A stretch of DNA of 64,000 nt from Hamadaea sp. (GTDB taxonomy: Bacteria > Actinomycetota > Actinomycetes > Mycobacteriales > Micromonosporaceae), in the NCBI RefSeq assembly GCF_013362815.1, contig NZ_JABFVK010000026.1, forward strand, positions 88,093 through 152,092. The letters run 5' to 3'. Both the position numbers and the translations under genes were made by a program. The notes under the pieces were generated by a model. It was not told the origin of the DNA. It ran no database searches and worked only from the letters and a program-made list of their open reading frames with translations. Of this stretch, positions 1 through 8,266 are shown piece by piece; the first letter of the stretch is position 1, and every line of letters starts with the position of its first letter.

Positions 1-1119
1 CGCGAGCTCATGCCGGTACGCGAGCCGCCCCCGTTCGTCGGCCACGAGCAGGCCGGAGTCGAGCACCGCCAGTGTCGCGTCGAGAGCGTCCTCCTCCGAC
101 AGTCCGGCGACCTCCGTGAGGACGGCTTCCGTCGCGGGCGCGGACAGGACCGCTGCCGCGTACAAGAGCTGGCGAGCCTGCGGATCGAGCCGGTCGACGC
201 GCTCGCCGACCGCCTCCCGGACCGTCGTGGACACCGCGATGCCGGTGAGCCGGCGGCGAACCCAGCGCCCGCCACGGCGCACGAGATCGGCCCGCGCGTG
301 CATGAGCCGGACCGCTTCCTCGACCGACAGCGGCACCCCCTCCGTACGCTCATGCACGAACGAGGCGAACCGGTGCGAGACCGGCTCCCCGCCGAGCATC
401 GAGGAGATCAGCCGGGCGGTGTCGGCGACGTCGAGCGGCGCAAGCTCGATCCGCAGCATCGCGCGCCCGGCCAGCCGGCGCAGCAGTGAGTCGGCGGGCA
501 CATCCTCGGGCCGATAGCTGACGACCATGGCGACTTCGGCGGCCGGTCGGGCAGCCAGGAACATCAGGAATTCCAGCGTCGCCGGATCGGCCCAGTGGAC
601 GTCCTCCACCACCAGCACCCGTACGCCCAACGCCACCAGCAGCTCAGCCAGCGCACGCAGCAGGCGATGCCGGGCCGCCAGCGGATCCGCGACGGGCTCG
701 GGAGCGGGCGGCAGGAGATCGGTCCACTCGGGGAACACGGGCCGCAGCGCGCCGGCGAGCGGCGTCAGCGCCAGCCCCTGCGGCGTATCGACCGCCTGCC
801 GAAGTGCATCCACGATGGTGCCGAGCGTCAACGGCTCCCGGAACGGCGGGCAGACCGCGTGCAGCACGTGCGGCCGGTGCTCCTGATCCGCGCTGTGCGG
901 CCCGTCAGGTCTCCGCGCCTCATCGGGTCGGTCCGGGCCGAGGGCAGCGCGGATCAGCCGCGACTTTCCGACCCCGGCCTCGCCCTCGACCAGCGCGACC
1001 CCCGAACCACTTACCGCATCGCCACGCGGAATGCCCTCGTGGATGAACGCTCGTAGCGCCGCCAGCTCGCGGTCGCGGCCGACGAGCCGGGGCGCGGCGA
1101 TCGGAGGGGAGCCCGCCAT
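1..1119 (-). CDS. LuxR-family ATPase regulator, N-terminal part (cut by window edge)
   Basis: The reading frame is open from an ATG at 1119 to the window edge (373 codons), so the C-terminus lies outside. The visible part is a STAND/AAA-type ATPase module. A Walker A loop GEAGVGKS lies near residues 46-53, followed by the phrase CPPFREPLTLG and a Walker B-like strand VLVVEDVHWAD. The arrangement matches the N-terminal half of large LuxR (LAL-type) regulators, which end in a helix-turn-helix. It is clearly paralogous to the regulator at 40419-43355: both share the CPP-REP-TLG, PLAGALRP-FPEW and YRPED phrases. The role is inferred as an ATP-dependent transcription activator with unknown ligand. 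The helix-turn-helix itself is not visible, so the class assignment rests on the paralogue. Confidence 0.85.
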   Translation of the reverse strand, partial: MAGSPPIAAPRLVGRDRELAALRAFIHEGIPRGDAVSGSGVALVEGEAGVGKSRLIRAALGPDRPDEARRPDGPHSADQEHRPHVLHAVCPPFREPLTLGTIVDALRQAVDTPQGLALTPLAGALRPVFPEWTDLLPPAPEPVADPLAARHRLLRALAELLVALGVRVLVVEDVHWADPATLEFLMFLAARPAAEVAMVVSYRPEDVPADSLLRRLAGRAMLRIELAPLDVADTARLISSMLGGEPVSHRFASFVHERTEGVPLSVEEAVRLMHARADLVRRGGRWVRRRLTGIAVSTTVREAVGERVDRLDPQARQLLYAAAVLSAPATEAVLTEVAGLSEEDALDATLAVLDSGLLVADERGRLAYRHELA

Positions 1120-1302
1120 GATCCACAGCTTGCCCCGTGATCACCGCCAGCGGAAGCCCCTCCTTCGCACCGGCGGACGCATCACCCGTGCGGCGGCATC
1201 GGTTCACGAGTCGTGGAACGGGGACCGTGTCGCCTGTCCCGGTGTGTCCAGGGCTGTCCCGGTCGCCCGCTGCAGGCATCGGCCGCTGCCACGATGACGG
1301 CC

Positions 1303-1734
1303 ATGAAGTCTCGTATCGCCATCACCGCGGTCCTGTCGCTCGTCGGCATTTTGCTGTCGGCCGCGCCAGCCGACGCCGCGACGAGCAACGACGAGTACAC
1401 GGCAGAGATCATCGGGTACGCCAGCGGCATACCGTTCCTGGTCTGCCAGGCGCACCTGAACGTGCGCAGCAGCGACGGCTACGTCCAGGGTGGATTCAGG
1501 TCCTACGACAACACGGAAGTCAACCTGGGGATTCACCGCTGCATCGGCTGGTTGGAGCGGCGCAGTATCAAGCCTGGCAACAGCTACGGCTGGACGAAGG
1601 TCAGCAACTTTTACGAGGTGTACAACGGCTCCCGCTGGACCGGCTGGCACTGGAACGGAGATGACGCGGAGTCACGGGTGTGCATCTCCGACATGGACGG
1701 TCCCGACGCAGTTTGCTCGACTGGCCACTGGTAG
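1303..1734 (+). CDS. small secreted protein with four cysteines
   Basis: This is a 143-residue product starting MKSRIAITAVLSLVG. A classical Sec signal peptide probably ends near SAAPADAA (about residue 26). The mature part is short and rich in Trp, Tyr, Gly and Asn, with four cysteines (VCQAH, HRCIG, RVCIS, AVCST), which suggests two disulfides. I do not recognise a family; small secreted proteins of this type are common in actinomycetes. An ATG at 1294, three codons upstream, is equally possible, and neither start has a strong Shine-Dalgarno. A 32-bp perfect palindrome follows 29 bases after the stop. Confidence 0.7.
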   Translation: MKSRIAITAVLSLVGILLSAAPADAATSNDEYTAEIIGYASGIPFLVCQAHLNVRSSDGYVQGGFRSYDNTEVNLGIHRCIGWLERRSIKPGNSYGWTKVSNFYEVYNGSRWTGWHWNGDDAESRVCISDMDGPDAVCSTGHW

Positions 1735-1762
1735 AACCATTCGGCCGGCCAAGCCGGCTGCC

Positions 1763-1794
1763 GTCCATGTTCGCCAGGCCTGGCGAACATGGAC
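1763..1794. terminator. 32-bp perfect palindrome between convergent genes
   Basis: Left arm GTCCATGTTCGCCAGG (1763-1778) is followed directly by its exact reverse complement (1779-1794), with no loop. It lies between the stop of the secreted protein (1734) and the stop of the minus-strand regulator (1870), where a bidirectional terminator is expected. There is no T-run, and the zero-length loop is unusual for a terminator, so a protein-binding site is also possible. Confidence 0.5.
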
Positions 1795-1869
1795 TCTTCG
1801 CGTCCCAACGGTACGAGGATGTAACAGCGCGTGGCGGAGCTGCCGGAGACGATGCCGATTTTGCTCGAG

Positions 1870-4461
1870 TCACCTGGCAGCGCGTTCGGAGTAGCTCAGC
1901 CGTTGTTGCAGCGGATGTTCCGCGCCAAACCCCATCGTCGACATTCCCGCGGCTGCCTCGGCTGTGAACGCAGCTGCCTGATCGCCATCTGGCGTGGTTA
2001 TCGCGAGCCCGACCGCCGACCGGACCTGGTCGTATAGCAGTCCCGCAGCATGGGCGATCTCGTGCGCAGCGGTGAAGTCGGCGATCGCCGACTCGACGGC
2101 GCCGACGTCGAGGTGCGCGTAGGCGCGGTCGTTGAGGCAGCGGCATTGCAGTTGAGGGTCGGACATTTCTCGGGCGAGGGCGATCGCCTGCGCGTACGCG
2201 GACGTGGCCTCGGCGGTGTTTCCTGACCGCGCTTGGTGTAGTGCGGTCAAGGCAAGCCCAATGGCTTCGAACTGCTGGTCGCCGGTCTCGCGGGTCAGCG
2301 CCAGGCCCTGCTCAAGATAGTATGTGGACTCGGGGTCGCGGGTATGGAGGCCGACTTCGGCGAGAGCCGTGCAGGCGACGCCCTGAGTATTCAGGTCGCC
2401 GAGATCTTGGGAGATGCTCAGGGCCCGACGAGCAGCACGCGCAGCTTCTACGAAGTCGGCTTGGTAGATGTGCATTGTGGCAAGGTTGGTGAGCAGTATC
2501 GCGAGGTTGCGGGTTTCGCCGATGTCCTCATAAATTGCCATCGCCCGGCGACGGCTGCGCAGCGCCTGCGCGAAGTCGCCCCGGATTTCCCACACGCACG
2601 CAAGGTTTGCAAGGCTTACGGCCTCGCCCCGGTGGTCGCCGAGTTGCCGGTAAAGCATGCCTGCGGCCTGATAGCAGGCGATGGCATCGTCGGCACGGCC
2701 GCTCATGTCGTATGCGACGCCGAGGTTACCCATCGCGGTGGCGCGGCCGTGTGCGTCGCCGACGTCGGTCCAAACCGATAGCGCTCGGCTCAACTGATCT
2801 GCGGCCTGGTCGTATCGGCCGATGTTGTTGAGCCCGACCCCTAGGCTGCTACGCACCTCCGCCTCGCCCTGGCGGTCGCGTCCGTGCATGCAGGCCTCGA
2901 GAGCCTTCTCGTGAGTCGCCAGCCACCGACTCGTCCGGCCACGTAGTTTCAGATAGGGCGACATGATGACAGCCAATTGCCATCCATATTGGTAACCGCC
3001 GGTAATCGCCGCGTTCGCAGCCATGTCGCATGCAGCCGTGATGCCATCGCGTTCGAGGTCGAGCCAAGCCATCGCGTGGTCGTAGCCGTCGAATTCTGCT
3101 ACGGACGCCGCGGTGGGCAGGGGGACGGGGCGCCGGCGCGGGCGGATGACGCTCATCGCCGAGCTGGCTGTGAGAAGGTAGCGATCCAGTATCCGCTGCA
3201 CTGCTGACTGGCGTCCCTGACGATCGTCGTCACAGTCAAGGAGTTCAGAAGCGTAGGCCTTGAGCAAGTCGTGCAATGCATACCGGTCAGCGGTCGGCCG
3301 TTCCACGAGGTGCGCACGCTCGAGTGTTTCCAGCCGTGCGGCGGTCCGGTCAACCTGTGCGCCATCGAGCGCTGCGGCCGTAGCGGTGTCGAAGCTTGTC
3401 GTGGGGATGAGGCTAAGCAGGCGAAAGAGTCGTGCACAGTCCGGCGGGAGGACTTGATACGACCAGGACAGTGCGGCTCGGACGTCGGCGAGCGGATCGC
3501 CGTCAGCGGTCAGCAGGTCAAGGGTTCGGGCTTGAAGTTCGGCAATCAGCTCCGCGATGGCCACGTTGGGATAGCGGGCGATGCGCTCGGCGACCAGTCG
3601 TAGCGCCAGCGGGAGCCCGCTGCACAGCTTGTTGATCGCGGCTGCGTGGTCGTCCAAGCGCTGCGGCTCGATCAGCCGGGGCAGCAGCGCGGCGGCTTCG
3701 TCGACAGTGAACGGCTGCAGTTGCAGGCGCCGGGCACCATCGCGGGCGACGAGTCCCTGCATGCTGTCGCGGCTAGTGATCAGTAACGTCGCGGGCCCCG
3801 GGAGGACCAAGTGCCGCAGCTGCTCCGTCGAGCGAGCGTTGTCGAGCATCAGCAGGAGACGTTTCCTTGACAGTTCGGTCCGGCATGCGCTCCAAAGGTC
3901 TTCGCCTTCGGCGGTGTTCGATGTCTTGGTAATGGTATGCAAGACGCATTCAGTCAGGTCGTCGGCAGTCATCGGAGCTGCGCCGTCGTACCCGTGCAGA
4001 TTGATGTAGAAGGTGCCATCGGGGAACCGTGCGGCGAAGCGATGCGCCCAGTGAAGGGCCAGTGATGTCTTGCCGACACCGGCGGTTCCCGTGATCACGA
4101 TTACCCGATGGTGCTTCAGCGCGTTCAGGCTGGCTAGAGCGTCTTCGCGGCCGACGAAATCCGGTGGTGCGGGAGGGAGGTTAGCCGGGATTGGCCGGTC
4201 ACTGTTCGCGCGCTCCCATACATCGGCCCATCGGCGGGCCTCAGCCGGGGGCACCCCCAGGGCGATGATGATCGAATCGAGGACGTCGATAGGCATTTTC
4301 GTGGCGCCGGTGAGGTAGCTCGACAGACTGCTTCGTGGAATCCCGGTCAAGGACTCCAACTTTCGCAGGGACACCCTGGCGCTTCGTTGCCCTCGCGCCG
4401 CCTGGCTGCGCAGCCGATCCAGCGCCCGCAGCAACTCGGGCACGGTGGTCACCTCATCCAT
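1870..4461 (-). CDS. NB-ARC/TPR regulator with N-terminal XRE-like helix-turn-helix
   Basis: This 863-residue protein has three parts. An XRE-like helix-turn-helix lies at about residues 30-75 (SLRKLESLTGIPRSSLSSYL). An NB-ARC ATPase follows, with P-loop GTAGVGKT at 125-132 and Walker B RLLLMLDNA near 205. The C-terminal half, from about residue 520, is a run of TPR units, recognisable by repeated A-x-x-NLA and ALxxxxxAL patterns. This is the architecture of actinobacterial AfsR/SARP-like STAND regulators, though with an XRE rather than OmpR-type DNA-binding domain. Ligand and targets are unknown. The region looks less GC-rich than its neighbours, and a transposase relic overlaps its start, so local rearrangement is plausible. 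Confidence 0.88.
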   Translation of the reverse strand: MDEVTTVPELLRALDRLRSQAARGQRSARVSLRKLESLTGIPRSSLSSYLTGATKMPIDVLDSIIIALGVPPAEARRWADVWERANSDRPIPANLPPAPPDFVGREDALASLNALKHHRVIVITGTAGVGKTSLALHWAHRFAARFPDGTFYINLHGYDGAAPMTADDLTECVLHTITKTSNTAEGEDLWSACRTELSRKRLLLMLDNARSTEQLRHLVLPGPATLLITSRDSMQGLVARDGARRLQLQPFTVDEAAALLPRLIEPQRLDDHAAAINKLCSGLPLALRLVAERIARYPNVAIAELIAELQARTLDLLTADGDPLADVRAALSWSYQVLPPDCARLFRLLSLIPTTSFDTATAAALDGAQVDRTAARLETLERAHLVERPTADRYALHDLLKAYASELLDCDDDRQGRQSAVQRILDRYLLTASSAMSVIRPRRRPVPLPTAASVAEFDGYDHAMAWLDLERDGITAACDMAANAAITGGYQYGWQLAVIMSPYLKLRGRTSRWLATHEKALEACMHGRDRQGEAEVRSSLGVGLNNIGRYDQAADQLSRALSVWTDVGDAHGRATAMGNLGVAYDMSGRADDAIACYQAAGMLYRQLGDHRGEAVSLANLACVWEIRGDFAQALRSRRRAMAIYEDIGETRNLAILLTNLATMHIYQADFVEAARAARRALSISQDLGDLNTQGVACTALAEVGLHTRDPESTYYLEQGLALTRETGDQQFEAIGLALTALHQARSGNTAEATSAYAQAIALAREMSDPQLQCRCLNDRAYAHLDVGAVESAIADFTAAHEIAHAAGLLYDQVRSAVGLAITTPDGDQAAAFTAEAAAGMSTMGFGAEHPLQQRLSYSERAAR

Positions 4462-4624
4462 GGCAAGCAGTCTGCCAGCTGCGCATTGCCCAACCCGATA
4501 CGCGATACGCGTCCTTGACCGCCGCGACCGTGCGTCGGGTGCGCTCGCCGCCGTCGAAACCCATCGCCGTCAGCCGCTCGTGCAGCACATCGGCGCGGAC
4601 CTCGCAGTTCGAGCGTTCGACCAC
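4454..4624 (-). pseudogene. relic of an IS21-type (IstA-like) transposase
   Basis: In a minus-strand frame the sequence reads VVERSNCEVRADVLHERL, then TAMGFDGGERTRRTVAAV and KDAYRV. This resembles the region of IstA-type transposases with the pattern ADVxHERLxAMGxxGSERTTRRAVAxVKxAYR. No start codon, upstream helix-turn-helix or downstream DDE domain is present, and the frame closes after 57 codons. It is best seen as a degraded fragment. Its last codons overlap the start of the NB-ARC regulator, so that gene's 5' end may have been shaped by the insertion. Family recognition is from memory of the motif, not a search. Confidence 0.5.
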
Positions 4625-4633
4625 CTCTTTTTA

Positions 4634-4675
4634 AGCACAGTCGTGTTAGCATCCGGGTTATAACACGACCGTGCT
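4634..4675. promoter_or_regulatory. inverted repeat upstream of membrane protein gene (likely repressor operator)
   Basis: Arm AGCACAGTCGTGTTA (4634-4648) pairs with TAACACGACCGTGCT (4661-4675) with one mismatch across a 12-base loop. The site sits 30 bases upstream of the start at 4706, in an AT-richer patch, as expected for a TetR-type operator over a promoter. No TetR gene is adjacent, so the cognate regulator is unknown. Confidence 0.5.
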
Positions 4676-4705
4676 ATTAAGAATTGCGGCAGGAAGGCAG
4701 CCCTC

Positions 4706-5653
4706 ATGCCCCGCACCGCCCGGATCACCGCCGTCGCTCTGCTCGCGTGGGCCCTCGCCAACGCCCTCGTTCTCTTTTTCGGCCGACTGCCCGCCGGCAG
4801 ACAGCTGGCCGATCTCAACCTCCGGGCGGCGGAGGCGTTGCTGATCATCGTGTTGGTCCGAGTCCTGACACGCCGACGCCCGGCCAACCCGTCCTCACAG
4901 GCTCCGGCCGACCACGCAACGGCCCGCCGCGAGACGTTGTGGCTCATCGCGTACGGGGGGAGCGCTCTGGTCGGCGGGCATTTGCTGGCCAGGGCGATGG
5001 GCTGGCACCCCTTCAGCCTGCACCTCGCCGGATCGGTCGTCGCAACGCATGAACACGTCGCAGCGGCCGAGGCCATAGCATGGGCCGTCTACAACCTCAT
5101 CGCCTACGCGATCGTTCCACTGTGGTACTTCCGGCGCCGCTACAGCACCCGGGACCTGAACCTGACCTCCGTGGACCGGCGCGGCGACGCCCAGCTGATC
5201 GCGATCGTGCTGGTCGTCGAAGCGGCAGTTCAGATCATCCTGCTGCGGCCGGAAATCTTCGACCTCAATGGGCGGCAGCTCGTGCTCGGCCTGCCCCTGA
5301 CCTTCGTCCTCTTCCTGGCCGGTGCCGTGCTTCCCGCCATGGTCTTCATCTACTGCCTGCTCCTGCCACGATTCCTGCGCCTGACCGGATCACCGGCGGT
5401 GACCATGCTCTTAGGCGGGCTCGCATACGCGGTGATGCACGTCTGGGACGCGTGGATGGTCTTCACCACGCCTAGAGACACGGTCCTCTCGCTCGCCCTG
5501 CTTCTCCTGACGTATGTGCCGCCGGGGATGGTGAAGGCGACACTGACCCTACGCACCGGCAACGCATGGGTGCACGTCTGGGCGTATCACGCGCTGGCCC
5601 CGCACACGCTGCTAGACACCCCAAACATCGTCCGGACATTCGGCATCCGATAA
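4706..5653 (+). CDS. polytopic membrane protein, possibly degenerate CPBP-type
   Basis: This is a 315-residue integral membrane protein with about eight hydrophobic segments. The start is supported by AGGAAGG eight bases upstream. The C-terminal part contains GLAYAVMHVWDAW and VHVWAYHALAPH, which recall the FxxxH and HxxxN motifs of CPBP intramembrane proteases. The EExxR motif that supplies the first catalytic residues in that family is not evident, so it is either a degenerate member or unrelated. The leucine codon at 5411-5413 is TTA, rare in such genomes and a possible translational control point through a bldA-type tRNA. The inverted repeat at 4634-4675 suggests repressor control. Confidence 0.65.
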   Translation: MPRTARITAVALLAWALANALVLFFGRLPAGRQLADLNLRAAEALLIIVLVRVLTRRRPANPSSQAPADHATARRETLWLIAYGGSALVGGHLLARAMGWHPFSLHLAGSVVATHEHVAAAEAIAWAVYNLIAYAIVPLWYFRRRYSTRDLNLTSVDRRGDAQLIAIVLVVEAAVQIILLRPEIFDLNGRQLVLGLPLTFVLFLAGAVLPAMVFIYCLLLPRFLRLTGSPAVTMLLGGLAYAVMHVWDAWMVFTTPRDTVLSLALLLLTYVPPGMVKATLTLRTGNAWVHVWAYHALAPHTLLDTPNIVRTFGIR

Positions 5654-5729
5654 ACCAACCGCCGCGGCATCCACCGCGTAGTCACGTCGATCCGCCGCCG
5701 TCATCCGAAGTCGCAGCCTGGAACTTTCC

Positions 5730-5777
5730 ATTGACAAGATTGTGTTCCCGCGTTAGTTTCGGTCATATCTTGTCGAT
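5730..5777 (+). promoter_or_regulatory. promoter with overlapping inverted repeat for DoxX-like gene
   Basis: TTGACA (5731-5736) and TAGTTT (5754-5759) are separated by 17 bases, a plausible sigma-70-type promoter. ATTGACAAGAT (5730-5740) pairs with ATCTTGTCGAT (5767-5777) with one mismatch, so one arm covers the -35 box and the other lies just past the -10. This suggests repression by a dimeric regulator. The ribosome-binding site AAGGGGG follows before the ATG at 5798. Confidence 0.5.
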
Positions 5778-5797
5778 GACTAGTTAAGGGGGTCGCC

Positions 5798-6298
5798 ATG
5801 ACCGTCCTCGTCCTCCTGGTCGCGCTGGTGGTATTCCGTGGCCTCGGCGCCGCCGGCGTACGCCGATTCGCCGACTGGCCGGCCGCCGCGGCCCATGCGC
5901 TGGCGGTCATGCTGTTCATGACGGCGAGCGCACATTTCGTCCCCGGCGACGTGACCGTGATGCCCACTCACGAGGACCTGGTGGCGATGGTGCCACCGGC
6001 GGTGCCCGTTCCCTCCGCCATGGTGTACGTCACCGGCGTACTGGAGTTCCTCGGCGCCCTCGGCCTCATCCTCGGCCGCACTCGGCGCGCAGCGGGCTAC
6101 TGCCTCGCGCTGCTGTTCGTCGTCATGCTCCCGGCGAACGTGTACGCAGCCACCGCCGACATCCCGTTCGACGGCGCGCCCGCGACCCCGCTGTGGCAAC
6201 GCATTCCCGAGCAGATCCTCTACATCGCCACGGCATTGTGGTCGACCCGCGGCGCGCTCCCTCTCCCGCGTCCGAGGCGCTCGGTTCGCGCTTCGTAG
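5798..6298 (+). CDS. DoxX-like membrane protein
   Basis: A 166-residue protein with four predicted membrane helices. The pattern of a short N-terminal helix, then ALAVMLFMTASAHFVPG, GVLEFLGALGLILGRTRR and CLALLFVVMLPANVYA, is typical of DoxX/DoxX-like proteins. Members of this family are small quinone-linked or redox-associated membrane proteins whose exact role varies. A strong Shine-Dalgarno AAGGGGG precedes the ATG by about six bases. An inverted repeat overlapping the promoter at 5730-5777 implies inducible expression. The C-terminal tail is basic and likely cytoplasmic. Confidence 0.75.
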   Translation: MTVLVLLVALVVFRGLGAAGVRRFADWPAAAAHALAVMLFMTASAHFVPGDVTVMPTHEDLVAMVPPAVPVPSAMVYVTGVLEFLGALGLILGRTRRAAGYCLALLFVVMLPANVYAATADIPFDGAPATPLWQRIPEQILYIATALWSTRGALPLPRPRRSVRAS

Positions 6299-6463
6299 TT
6301 CAGGACACCGCCTACCCTCACGTAGCCGAGCCGCGTACGCCTGGACGATCAGCCGCGGTCGAATCAGTGCGGGCGCCCGGAGCGCTCCGAAGGATCCCCT
6401 CGCGGAGGAATGCGCCGGCTTTCGCCTGGCGGACTCACCGTTGCGGCATTACCTACAGAGGGC

Positions 6464-7042
6464 TCATGGTGCAACGGCGCGTTGCACGCTTTCGCGTAGC
6501 AGGGCCCGACGGCGGTCGTGGTCGGCGGCGGGCTCGTCGGCGGTGGCGGCGTATGCGCCACTGGTCGGTGACCACGCGGACGCCATGGCGACGACCAGGG
6601 CAAGCAGGTCGGCCGGATCGCCGGGGCGAATCCGCCCAGCCGCCTGGGCCTGGGCGACGGCTCTGAGCTTCGGCTCGAGGGCGAGATTGGTGAACAACAG
6701 TCCCGCTGGGCGCTGTTCCAGCCGGATCCATCCCATGAGACGGACCAAGGCGGGATGGCGCAGGTTCTCGTCGTACATCGCCACGGCCCAGCCGGCCAGG
6801 TCGTCGACGTCGAACGCGACGGCGTTCGCGCTGCGCTCCAAGCAGTCGGCCAGGACCGCGTCGAACAGGCCTTCCTTGTTGCCGAAGTAGCCGTAGAGCT
6901 GGGCTTTGTTGGTGTTCGCAGCCGCGGTGATGCGTTCGATCCGGGCGCCGGCGATGCCGCGGGCCGCGAATTCCTCCGTGGCCGCGTCGAGGATGCGCCG
7001 ACTGGTTGCGGCGCCGCGGGTCGTGGTGGGCAACTCGGGCAT
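6464..7042 (-). CDS. TetR-family transcriptional regulator
   Basis: A 192-residue protein whose N-terminus is a canonical TetR helix-turn-helix: SRRILDAATEEFAARG followed by IAGARIERITAAANTNKAQL, then YGYFGNKEGLFDAVL. The C-terminal ligand-binding domain ends in a basic stretch. It is divergent from the alcohol dehydrogenase at 7138, and the 95-base gap holds two copies of a palindromic site (7056-7079 and 7104-7127). It therefore most likely represses both itself and the dehydrogenase. The inducer is unknown; an aldehyde or alcohol substrate would fit. Confidence 0.88.
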   Translation of the reverse strand: MPELPTTTRGAATSRRILDAATEEFAARGIAGARIERITAAANTNKAQLYGYFGNKEGLFDAVLADCLERSANAVAFDVDDLAGWAVAMYDENLRHPALVRLMGWIRLEQRPAGLLFTNLALEPKLRAVAQAQAAGRIRPGDPADLLALVVAMASAWSPTSGAYAATADEPAADHDRRRALLRESVQRAVAP

Positions 7043-7055
7043 GAGACCAGCTTAA

Positions 7056-7127
7056 CAGACAGACCAGTTGGTTTGCCTGCGGGGGCAACCACGGCTACTG
7101 TCAGAGACAGACCGAATAGTTTGTCTG
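7056..7127. promoter_or_regulatory. two TetR operator copies in divergent promoter region
   Basis: Site 1 (7056-7079) and site 2 (7104-7127) share the form GACAGACC-N4-(G/A)GTTTG(C/T)CTG, with outer AGACA/TGTCTG symmetry best kept in site 2. Their centres are 48 bases apart. Site 2 ends ten bases before the dehydrogenase ATG at 7138. Site 1 lies just upstream of the TetR start at 7042. This arrangement fits coordinate repression of both genes. Confidence 0.65.
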
Positions 7128-7137
7128 GGAGGATTCC

Positions 7138-8181
7138 ATGCGCACCACAACCGGCTGGCAGAGCACCGACCGCTCCACCGCCTTGAAGCAAGTTCGGGTC
7201 GAACGTCGAGACCTGCGTGCGGACGACATCGCGGTGCGCGTCGACTACTGCGGCGTCTGCCACAGCGACCTGCACGCGATCCACGGCCTGATGAACAAGC
7301 CCACCGACAACCTGGTTCCCGGCCACGAGTTCACCGGCACCGTCACGGCGGTCGGCACCGCGGTGACCAGCTTCACCCCGGGCGAGCGCGTAGCGGTGGG
7401 GACGGTCGTCGACTCCTGCGGAGCCTGCCCCATGTGCCAGGCGGGGCAGGAGAACTTCTGTTACCAGGGACCGGTCAGCACCTACGGCGGGATAGACCGC
7501 GTCGACGGCACCACGACCAAGGGCGCCTACAGTCGCGAGTACGTGCTGCGCGACAAATTCGCCTACCGGCTTCCCGACGGGCTCGACCCAGCCGCCGCCG
7601 CCCCGCTGATGTGCGCCGGCATCACCATGTGGGAACCGATGCAAGCCGCCGGGATCGGAGCCGGTAGCCGGGTTGCCGTGGCCGGACTCGGCGGCCTCGG
7701 TCACCTCGGTGTGAAACTTGCGGTCGCTCTCGGTGCCGAGGTCACCGTGTTGAGCCGTACACCGGAAAAGGCCGACGACGCCCGCAAGCTCGGTGCCGCC
7801 GATCTGCTGCTCACCACCGACGAGACACAGATGAAGCAGGCACTCGGCCGGTTCGACCTCATCCTGGACACCATCGCCGCCCCACACGACCTCACGCCGC
7901 TGCTGCGCCTGCTCACCCTGGACGGCACGCTCAGCGTCCTCGGTGCCCCAGTCGAGACACCGGTGCGAATCATGGAACTGACCTTCGGCCGCAAGAAGCT
8001 GACCTCCTCCGGCACCGGCGGCACGAAACACACAGCCGAACTGCTTGCCTTCGCCGCCCAGCACGGCATCGCCGCCGACATCGAACTACTCCCCTCCGCC
8101 CGCGTCGAACAGGCCCTCACCCGCCTCGAAAAAGGCGACGTCCGCTATCGGTTCGTGCTCGATCTGTCCGATCTCGACTAG
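7138..8181 (+). CDS. zinc-dependent NAD(P) alcohol dehydrogenase (MDR, CAD/YahK-like)
   Basis: A 347-residue medium-chain dehydrogenase/reductase. Catalytic zinc residues are visible as CGVCH (Cys38, His42 region) and VPGHE. The structural zinc lobe has the spaced cysteines of SCGACPMCQAGQENFC. The Rossmann fold carries GLGGLGHLG. The overall pattern matches the cinnamyl-alcohol/YahK type, which reduces aldehydes with NADPH in the cytoplasm. Shine-Dalgarno GGGAGGA precedes the ATG. The divergent TetR gene and two operator copies indicate substrate-inducible expression, perhaps for aldehyde detoxification. The physiological substrate cannot be read from the sequence. Confidence 0.92.
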   Translation: MRTTTGWQSTDRSTALKQVRVERRDLRADDIAVRVDYCGVCHSDLHAIHGLMNKPTDNLVPGHEFTGTVTAVGTAVTSFTPGERVAVGTVVDSCGACPMCQAGQENFCYQGPVSTYGGIDRVDGTTTKGAYSREYVLRDKFAYRLPDGLDPAAAAPLMCAGITMWEPMQAAGIGAGSRVAVAGLGGLGHLGVKLAVALGAEVTVLSRTPEKADDARKLGAADLLLTTDETQMKQALGRFDLILDTIAAPHDLTPLLRLLTLDGTLSVLGAPVETPVRIMELTFGRKKLTSSGTGGTKHTAELLAFAAQHGIAADIELLPSARVEQALTRLEKGDVRYRFVLDLSDLD

Positions 8182-8224
8182 CTTTCCCGTACCCGATGAG
8201 CACCTATGGGTTGGAGCACCGTCT

Positions 8225-8248
8225 GCCGCCGGTCTCGCGTCCGGCGGC
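8225..8248. terminator. GC-rich hairpin between convergent genes
   Basis: GCCGCCGG (8225-8232) pairs exactly with CCGGCGGC (8241-8248) around an eight-base loop. It lies between the dehydrogenase stop (8181) and the metalloprotease stop (8267). There is no clear T-run, as is common for actinobacterial terminators. Confidence 0.45.
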
Positions 8249-8266
8249 GGGCGGCGCGGGTGGGAC

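Noticed and set aside
6364..8064. Minus-strand frame of 566 codons across the TetR/dehydrogenase region
   Set aside because: It spans the divergent promoter and overlaps two well-supported genes; low-complexity composition.
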